Positions 58,068 to 64,000 of a DNA stretch of 64,000 bases are shown piece after piece. Origin of the DNA: Asaia platycodi JCM 25414 (GTDB lineage: Bacteria; Pseudomonadota; Alphaproteobacteria; Acetobacterales; Acetobacteraceae); NCBI RefSeq assembly GCF_000614545.1, contig NZ_BAKW01000013.1, positions 26,781 to 90,780 on the forward strand, given 5' to 3'. A program made the position numbers and the translations under genes. Positions within the stretch are counted from its first letter, which is position 1. Every line of letters starts with the position of its first letter. The notes below the pieces were generated by a model. That model did not search any database. It was not told the DNA's origin and was given only the letters and a program-made list of their open reading frames with translations.

Positions 58068-58103
58068 GCCGTTATCCCGATCGTGCCGGGTTGGGATAAC
58101 GGC
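58068..58103. terminator. Hairpin after the TonB receptor gene
   Basis: Perfect 11-bp inverted repeat GCCGTTATCCC / GGGATAACGGC with a 14-base loop, starting 20 bases after the receptor stop. No T-run follows, so it may be an RNA-stabilising hairpin rather than a strict terminator. Confidence 0.6.
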
Positions 58104-58122
58104 GCCAGTTACCTTGTTAAAA

Positions 58123-59292
58123 ATGGCCTCAGCCGGACAGGCTCTACGCCTCTTCTGGTCAGGCCACAGGAGAGCCGCATTGCTGTCACGTCGTCACACC
58201 CTGTTTCTCGGTCTCGCCGGGGTCTGCTCTTCCGCTCTCGGCAATTCGGCCTTTGCTGCGCCGTCTCTGGCGCCGAAACCTCTGGTTTTCGCCCATCGCG
58301 GCGCTTCTGCACTGCGACCGGAGCACACGCTGGCCTCTTACGCAAAAGCCATGGAAGATGGCGCGGATTATATCGAACCCGATCTGGTCATGACGAAAGA
58401 CGGCGTCCTGATCGTTCGTCATGAGAGCAATATTGCCGACACTACCGATATCGCCTCACGCCCCGAATTCGCCTCACGCAAGCGCAGCCTGACCATTGAC
58501 GGGCAGAAAGAGACTGGCTGGTTCACCACCGATCTCACCCTCGCCGAACTCAAGACCCTGCGTGCGAAAGAGCGCCTGCCGCAACTGCGCCCGCATAATA
58601 CGCGCTATGACGGCCACTTCGACGTCCCCACCTTCGAAGAGGTGATCGATTTCGCCGCGGCTGAATCGGCGGCACGCGGCAAGGTTTTCGGTCTGATCCC
58701 TGAAATCAAGAATTCCACCCATTTCCACGCCCTCGGCCTCGACCCCGAAACCGCCTTTCTGCGCACCATCGCGGCGCATGAATACACCCGCCAGGCACCG
58801 CTCGAATTGCAGTCATTCGAGACCGGCAATCTGAAGGCGATCGGCGAGAAGACACGCGCCATCAACCCGCAGGCACGCGTGATGTTCCTGATGGGGGAGC
58901 CGGGTCAGACCCCGCCCGATCTGCTCGGCAAGAGCGATGCGAAGACCTTCGGCGACTTCATGAAACCGGAAGGGCTGCGCGACATCCGCCATTTCGCCGA
59001 TGTGATCGGCCCGTCCAACACGGACCTTATCCCGCGCAAACCTGACGGCTCCTGGGGCACACCTACGACGCTCATTACCGATGCCCATGAAGCAGGGCTG
59101 CTGGTCCACTCCTATACGGCGCGCCCCGAAAATTACTGCCTGCCGAAAGAACTGCGTGATGGCGGGGCTCTCAACGCCCGTAATCCGAAAGGCATGATTG
59201 CCGAGGTCAAACGCTATCTCGATATGGGTCTGGACGGATTCTTCACCGACGACCCCGCCCTCGGCCGCCTCGCCGTCGACACGGCGGGTTGA
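58123..59292 (+). CDS. glpQ: Glycerophosphodiester phosphodiesterase GlpQ
   Basis: Periplasmic hydrolase releasing glycerol 3-phosphate from phospholipid head groups. About 389 residues. A leader with SRRHTLFLGLAGVCSSALG looks like a Tat signal. The catalytic pair of the GDPD fold is in VFAHRGASALRPEHT and metal ligands follow in YIEPDLVMTKDGVLIVRHE (by segments). GLIPEIKNSTHF and the end GLDGFFTDDPALG complete it. The start could also be 58114. Confidence 0.88.
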   Translation: MASAGQALRLFWSGHRRAALLSRRHTLFLGLAGVCSSALGNSAFAAPSLAPKPLVFAHRGASALRPEHTLASYAKAMEDGADYIEPDLVMTKDGVLIVRHESNIADTTDIASRPEFASRKRSLTIDGQKETGWFTTDLTLAELKTLRAKERLPQLRPHNTRYDGHFDVPTFEEVIDFAAAESAARGKVFGLIPEIKNSTHFHALGLDPETAFLRTIAAHEYTRQAPLELQSFETGNLKAIGEKTRAINPQARVMFLMGEPGQTPPDLLGKSDAKTFGDFMKPEGLRDIRHFADVIGPSNTDLIPRKPDGSWGTPTTLITDAHEAGLLVHSYTARPENYCLPKELRDGGALNARNPKGMIAEVKRYLDMGLDGFFTDDPALGRLAVDTAG

Positions 59293-59374
59293 TCTGAAGC
59301 AAGCTTGCCTGCGTTAAACAGGTCATGCAGGGTCACCCACCCTGCTGACCCTGTTCTCATGACGGAGATGTCTT

Positions 59375-60049
59375 TTGGCCGAGCATGACCTTTTCCCCGG
59401 ACGTTCCTTCGATGCCTTCCTGTTCGATATGGATGGCACGATCCTGACCTCGATCATCGCGGCGGAGCGCGTATGGACCCTCTGGGCGCAGAAGCACGGT
59501 CTGGATGTTGCCAGGTTCCTGCCCACCATACACGGCGTGCAGACCATCGAGACCATCCGCCGCCAGAAACTGCCGGATGTCGATCCGGTCGAGGAAGCAC
59601 AGTGGATCACCAGCCGTGAGCTGGAAGACACGCATGGCATCGACCCCATTCCCGGTGCGACCGCCTTTTTGAACAGCCTGCCCACAGATCGCTGGGCCAT
59701 CGTCACCTCGGCTTCACGCGATCTCGCTCTCAAGCGCATCCAGATTGCTGGCCTGCCCCTGCCGAAAATTTTGATCACGGCAGAAGACGCGCCTAACGGC
59801 AAACCGGCCCCCGATTGCTTCCTGCTCGGTGCGCAGCGTCTTGGCTTCGAAGCCAAGAACTGCGCCGTGTTCGAAGATGCCCCGGCCGGCATCAAGGCAG
59901 GCGAAGCGGCCAATGCCAGCGTGGTGGTCATTACCGCCACCCACAACCATGAAATCGACGTCCCGCACCCGACTGTCCCGGGTTATGAGGCGCTCAAGGC
60001 CCATCAGAACGAGGATGGTCGTTTAAGCATTCGCGGCGAGACGATCTGA
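59375..60049 (+). CDS. HAD-IA family phosphatase, sugar-phosphatase-like
   Basis: 224 residues. The nucleophile motif I DMDGTILTS, motif II IVTSASRD, motif III with KPAPDCFLLG and the metal motif IV VFEDAPAGIKAG are all present. The cap is the small helical type, as in GppA-like and DOG phosphatases such as YfbT. Start is TTG at 59375 with GGAG 7 bases upstream; no ATG fits before FDAFLFDMDG. The substrate is probably a small sugar or polyol phosphate. Confidence 0.85.
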   Translation: MAEHDLFPGRSFDAFLFDMDGTILTSIIAAERVWTLWAQKHGLDVARFLPTIHGVQTIETIRRQKLPDVDPVEEAQWITSRELEDTHGIDPIPGATAFLNSLPTDRWAIVTSASRDLALKRIQIAGLPLPKILITAEDAPNGKPAPDCFLLGAQRLGFEAKNCAVFEDAPAGIKAGEAANASVVVITATHNHEIDVPHPTVPGYEALKAHQNEDGRLSIRGETI

Positions 60050-60059
60050 TAACTCAACG

Positions 60060-60457
60060 ATGCGGGTCATCCACATCGCTGCCGCCCTGCTTCATGACGG
60101 AGCTGGGCGGCTCCTACTGGTGCGCAAACACGGCACCGTGGCCTTCATGCAGCCCGGCGGCAAGATCGAGCCCGGCGAAACGCCTGTGCAGCCTTGCTAC
60201 GCGAACTCAACGAAGAACTCGGCCTTCAGGCCATGCCGAGTGCCTGCCGGTTTTTAAAGCAGATCGAGGCTCCGGCGGCCAATGAACCGGGCCACATCGT
60301 ACGGGCGGAGCTTTTTTCCTTGCGCTGGGAGGGCGCTGTCACCGTTGCGGCAGAGATTGCCGAAGCCCTCTGGGTTACGCCAGACAACGCTCTTTCGCTT
60401 TCCCTTGCCCCCCTTACACGCGATTGCGTGTTGCCCTTATGGCCCTGCCTCTCTTGA
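60060..60457 (+). CDS. Nudix hydrolase (frameshifted)
   Basis: About 132 residues. The Nudix box is intact once one G is added at 60191: GGKIEPGET then LLRELNEELGL gives G-x5-E-x7-R-E-L-x-E-E-L-G. The N-terminal HIAAALLHDGAGRLLLVRK and the C-terminal VRAELFSLRWEG and IAEALWV complete the fold. Likely removes oxidised or unwanted nucleotide diphosphate compounds. The start lies 10 bp after the HAD gene stop. Confidence 0.85.
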
Positions 60458-60533
60458 AAAAAGAGACGCGCATTTCTACTTCTTCGTGCAAATCGGCGTC
60501 GTTGCGACGCCATCACAGTCTTGAGGGATCTCC

Positions 60534-62401
60534 ATGACCGAGAACACAGAAAAAGATCAGGTCCAGGGCGCCGAGAAGCATGAATTCAGCGCTGAGGTAG
60601 GGCGCCTGCTCGACCTCGTGGTTCATGCCCTTTATTCCGAACGCGAGATCTTCCTGCGCGAACTGGTCGCCAATGCCGCAGATGCTTCCGACAAGCGTCG
60701 CTTCGAGGCGCTGACCGATGCCGCCAAAGCCCTGCCCGCCGATGCCGCCATACGCATCAACCCGGACAAGGAAGGCCGCCTGCTGACCATCAGCGATAAC
60801 GGCGCAGGCATGAGCCGTGACGAGCTGGCCAGCAATCTGGGCACCATTGCCCGCTCCGGCACGCGTGCTTTCGGCGAAAAGCTGAACAGCGCCAAGCCTG
60901 AAGACCGCCCCAGCCTGATCGGCCAGTTCGGCGTCGGCTTCTATGCAGCTTCATGGTGGCCGACAAGGTGGACGTGATTTCGCGCCAGCCCGGCTCCGAT
61001 CAGGCCTGGCAGTGGTCGTCTGACGGCAAGGGTGCCTATACCATCGCCCCTGCCACACGCGAGCAACCTGGCACAGACATCATCCTGCATGTCAAAACCG
61101 ATGCCGACGAATTCCTCGATGCCTGGCGTCTGCGCTCGATCATCCGCAAATGGGCCGACCATATTTCCTGGCCGATCACGTTGCGCGAAGGTGAGGAAGA
61201 CAAATCAGCCAATGAGGGCACGGCTCTGTGGCGCAAGTCGAAATCAGACATCACGCCCGAGCAGTACACCGAATTTTATCGCCACGTCGCCCATCAGTTC
61301 GACGAGCCTTACGCGACCCTGCACTGGAGCGCAGAAGGCACGACCGAGTTCACGGCACTGCTCTTCATTCCCGGTGCACGCCCGTTCGATTTCATGGAGC
61401 AGTCACGTGAGAGCAAGGTGCATCTTCATGTGCGCCGCATGTTCATCACCGATGATGCAGAGCTTCTTCCGGCCTGGCTGCGCTTTGTGAAGGGCGTTGT
61501 CGATACCGAAGATCTGCCGCTGAACGTCTCGCGTGAAATGCTGCAATCCACCCCGGTGCTGCAGCGCATCCGCAAGGCCGTGACCAAGCGCGTGATGACC
61601 GAGATCAAGAACCGCGCCAAGGATACGGAAAATGCCGAATCCTTCGGCACGTTCTGGGAGAATTTCGGCCCGATCATCAAGGAAGGCATCTGGGAGGATT
61701 CCGAGCACCGCCAGGAGCTCGCCGCCCTGTCACGCTTCCGTTCCACAGCGTCTGACGACCCTACCACGCTCGACGCCTATCTGTCGCGCATGAAGCCGGG
61801 TCAGGAAGCCATCTATTATCTGACCGGCGAAAACGCCGAGGCGCTTGCCGCATCGCCGCAGCTTGAAGGCTTCCGTGCCCGTGGCATCGAGGTGCTGCTG
61901 CTCTCCGATCAGGTGGATGGCTTCTGGCCAGATCGTCTGTCTTCCTACGAAGACAAGGTGCTGAAATCCATCAATCAGGCCCATGGCGATCTTGAGAAAT
62001 TCGAAGCCCCCACGCCAGAGGGCGAGGCTGCGGATCTCGACAAGCTGATCCCGGCACTCAAGGAAGCCCTTGGCGAGGATGTGAAAGATGTGCGCGGTAC
62101 GGTGCGTCTGGTCGGCAGCGCCGTGGTCATCACGAGCGAGGGCGGCCCCGATCTGATAATGCAGCGCCTGATGCGCCGCTCGGGTCAGGGCATGCCCCCT
62201 TCTGCACCGATCATGGAGATCAACCCGCATCATCCGCTCATCCGCGATCTCGCGGCGCGTGTGGAGAAGGGCGAGAGCGTTGCTGATTATGCTCGCGTCC
62301 TGCTCGATGTGGCCCGTATCCAGGATGGCGAAACCCTGCCCGACGCCGCAGGCTTCGCGCAGCGTCTGACCGCCATGCTGACCAGTGGCATCACTGTCTG
62401 A
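60534..62401 (+). CDS. htpG: Chaperone HtpG (bacterial Hsp90), frameshifted
   Basis: ATP-dependent chaperone of about 622 residues. The N-terminal ATPase holds [24 protein letters not shown] (by segments), [18 protein letters not shown] and [10 protein letters not shown]. The middle domain has NVSREMLQ and the C-terminal dimer domain ends near [14 protein letters not shown]. The frame breaks at 60950; one C restores [17 protein letters not shown], the exact family sequence. AGGGATCT lies before the ATG. It ends in front of a bidirectional terminator. Confidence 0.94.
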
Positions 62402-62431
62402 TCTCAAAAGCAGAAAAACGACTCAGCAATA

Positions 62432-62466
62432 AACTGCCCATGACAAAAGTCATGGGCAGTTCTTTT
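62432..62466. terminator. Bidirectional terminator between htpG and the Hint gene
   Basis: A 13-bp perfect stem (AACTGCCCATGAC / GTCATGGGCAGTT) with an AAAA loop. TCTTTT follows on the plus strand. The convergent Hint-domain gene ends at the same place, so it could serve both. Confidence 0.9.
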
Positions 62467-63968
62467 CAGGCATGTAATGCTTGCACAACAGGAGGCTCGT
62501 TTATCACAGCCTCTTCCTCCAGATATGGCCCAGCCGAGAGTACTTCCAAGGCGAGAACGCCTAACCCGTGAGGCGCTTCGCGATCAAGGTGAAGTGTTGC
62601 TTCCCCGGTTGTCCATCGGGATTTTTTTCCTTCAAGATCCGCCCACCCGGCCAAATCAGGCATCTGCCAATGCTGGTCGAGAACACGGGTATTTGTGGTT
62701 TCGAAGAAGGTAATTTCACCGATCAGAACACCAAGGGATCGACGATCGTCCACAAACGGTCCGAGCGTGTCGAACGGCCTGGATGCGCGCGAACAGATTT
62801 TGAGCGTTGTCACTCCAGTCGGAATCATGAAAACAGATCTGGCATTTTTTGTCCTGACCGTCCGAATAATCTGCCCGTCTTCAGTGCGCAAATGAAGATC
62901 GGGGTCTTTGGAAAGGCGGCGAGGCGCCAATTGATTACATAGCCCCATATCTCGAGCTCGTGACGCAATACTGGAGAAAATCGGCTCCACTTGCTTGCGC
63001 TCCGTGACCAGAGGAGCTGCTGAATCCTGGCCCCAATGAGAAGGGCCCGCTCCGAGAGACACGATTTTACCGGTTTGTTCGAAGCCTCCCCGGTTTCCTG
63101 TGTCGAGATAACTCTCTGTCATGAGATCATTAGCCCAGATTACAGCATGACCTTCGCTCTCCAAATGGTAGAAATCGAATTTCTGGATTGTCCTGTCATA
63201 TATTATCGACAGGTTGTTCACCAGCATGCGTGCCGGAACAAAGACGCCCTGTATGAACAGACAATGATCGCTTGTTATCAATAAGTCACGTGACGGCACA
63301 CCCTGCTCGATAGCGTCCTTGCATATGCGAATAGGCCATCCAGCGAGATCGTCAGAAGCCGTCGCATTGACTGCAGCCCTGCCGACCCCTGTCCAGGCGA
63401 GAGTTCGTATTTCTGTCTTCTGTTTTTCAGAATTCCAGACGCAAACTTCATCACCAGCCTTCAATCGCTCAACAGGCACGGTACCATCGGGGGTACGGAT
63501 GAGAGCTCCGGCAAGGAAACAGACGATGCCTCCGAGCGACCAGCTCTCTCCCTTTGCCAGGGTATGTGAGCGACTCGATGTAGAAAGGCCGAATGGATTC
63601 CCCGGGATGAAATACTGGACCTCTCCGTAGTTGAGAATACCAATCTGGATACTGATGATCGTTCTGTTGTTGGCTCGATCATAAGTTTGCACAATCGTTT
63701 TGACGGCCGCACTCTGATTGTTAAAATTCAGCTTTATACTTCGACCAACGTCTGAATTTATTGTAAATATATAGCGGTTACCTCGATAATCTGCGACTGG
63801 CATCGTCAGATTGAGCGTTCCACCATTTTTCCCCAATGTGACGTCATAATAATGGTTCTTCTGAGAAGAACCAACCGGCCCCAGAGATATAGGACCATCC
63901 TTCGTATTTATATTCAGATAATCCCCGTTTAGCGTGTACTTAGTCGAGCTTCCATTCCAAGTAGCCAT
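62466..63968 (-). CDS. Hint (Hedgehog/intein-like) domain protein
   Basis: 500 residues. Residues 1-145 are a beta-rich, Asn/Gly-rich domain without a Sec signal peptide. A Hint_2 module begins at C150 (VCFLAGALIRTPDG), followed by VERLKAGDEVCVW and the TSDHCLFIQGVFVPARMLV block. The rest (about 260-500) has no clear match. Hint domains act by autoprocessing at the Cys; I cannot tell whether this one cleaves. Such proteins are frequent in acetic acid bacteria. AAGGA lies 7 bases before the ATG. It is convergent with htpG; its own upstream region is outside the window. Confidence 0.8.
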   Translation of the reverse strand: MATWNGSSTKYTLNGDYLNINTKDGPISLGPVGSSQKNHYYDVTLGKNGGTLNLTMPVADYRGNRYIFTINSDVGRSIKLNFNNQSAAVKTIVQTYDRANNRTIISIQIGILNYGEVQYFIPGNPFGLSTSSRSHTLAKGESWSLGGIVCFLAGALIRTPDGTVPVERLKAGDEVCVWNSEKQKTEIRTLAWTGVGRAAVNATASDDLAGWPIRICKDAIEQGVPSRDLLITSDHCLFIQGVFVPARMLVNNLSIIYDRTIQKFDFYHLESEGHAVIWANDLMTESYLDTGNRGGFEQTGKIVSLGAGPSHWGQDSAAPLVTERKQVEPIFSSIASRARDMGLCNQLAPRRLSKDPDLHLRTEDGQIIRTVRTKNARSVFMIPTGVTTLKICSRASRPFDTLGPFVDDRRSLGVLIGEITFFETTNTRVLDQHWQMPDLAGWADLEGKKSRWTTGEATLHLDREAPHGLGVLALEVLSAGPYLEEEAVINEPPVVQALHA

Positions 63969-64000
63969 GACTTTTTCCTTACGAAAAATCCTGATTTGCG

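Noticed and set aside
720..60950. Widespread pseudogenisation, as in a host-restricted symbiont
   Set aside because: Lesions hit essential and core genes, are almost all single-base changes in short runs, and the surrounding codons show no decay.
1..64000. CRISPR array, insertion sequence or prophage
   Set aside because: No regularly spaced direct repeats, no transposase, integrase, phage structural or Cas protein was recognised anywhere in the window.

Overview
The window looks like chromosomal DNA of an acetic acid bacterium (Acetobacteraceae, Gluconobacter/Asaia/Kozakia-like). The evidence is GC-rich coding DNA, a split hopanoid cluster (hpnA, hpnB, hpnC, hpnD and a separate hpnL), a PQQ-dependent polyol dehydrogenase pair (sldB-sldA), an FAD-gluconate-dehydrogenase-like pair, and a Hint-domain secreted protein. 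The genus cannot be fixed from the sequence alone.

Layout. 1-9.7 kb: hopanoid genes. hpnA-hpnB-hpnC are joined by ATGA overlaps on the minus strand. hpnD lies 3.9 kb further on, and the gap holds a glycosyltransferase, a Tat-type aminotransferase and a cupin. hpnL and a prephenate dehydrogenase gene diverge from hpnA. 9.7-18 kb: pyruvate kinase, an SH3-domain protein, a DsrE-like protein, a MoeB/ThiF enzyme, a GT2 gene and small conserved genes. 17.3-24 kb (minus strand): secB, a very large multidomain glycosyltransferase, an M20 dipeptidase, pdxA and pdxJ. 24.5-26.4 kb: lapA-pyrF-trpF and tRNA-Ser(GGA). 26.7-27.9 kb: a BigR-like persulfide-sensor operon with two YeeE/YedE transporter genes and a palindromic operator. 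28-31.6 kb: a large glycine-rich beta-repeat protein with an AT-rich upstream region, then 0.7 kb without a recognisable gene. 31.6-36.3 kb: thrS-infC, a GT9 gene and ribokinase. 36.3-44.6 kb: a TPR protein, an SDR protein, a lipoprotein, and a tripartite efflux operon with a divergent LysR gene. 44.8-52.2 kb: sldBA, a GT4 gene, dcd and the gluconate-dehydrogenase-like pair. 52.4-64 kb: murA, an FNR-type regulator with an FNR box before ompW, a TonB receptor, glpQ, HAD and Nudix genes, htpG, and the Hint protein.

The outstanding technical feature is that 19 genes carry an interrupted frame. There are 24 apparent single-base indels and one in-frame amber codon. Twenty-one of the indels are one-base deletions, nearly all repaired by lengthening a short mononucleotide run. 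Because thrS, htpG and both periplasmic oxidase systems are hit, I read most of them as consensus sequencing errors rather than gene decay. Each such gene is given here as one feature spanning the lesion.

Biologically the window combines periplasmic sugar and polyol oxidation (SldBA, GMC pair), envelope building (hopanoids, at least six glycosyltransferases including HpnB, MurA, LapA, SecB), redox and sulfur sensing (FNR, BigR), and cofactor or amino acid synthesis (pdxJ/pdxA, trpF, pyrF, tyrA). Three copies of a multi-hairpin intergenic repeat, an infC gene that appears to start at ATA, and the interrupted hopanoid operon are the main non-routine signals.
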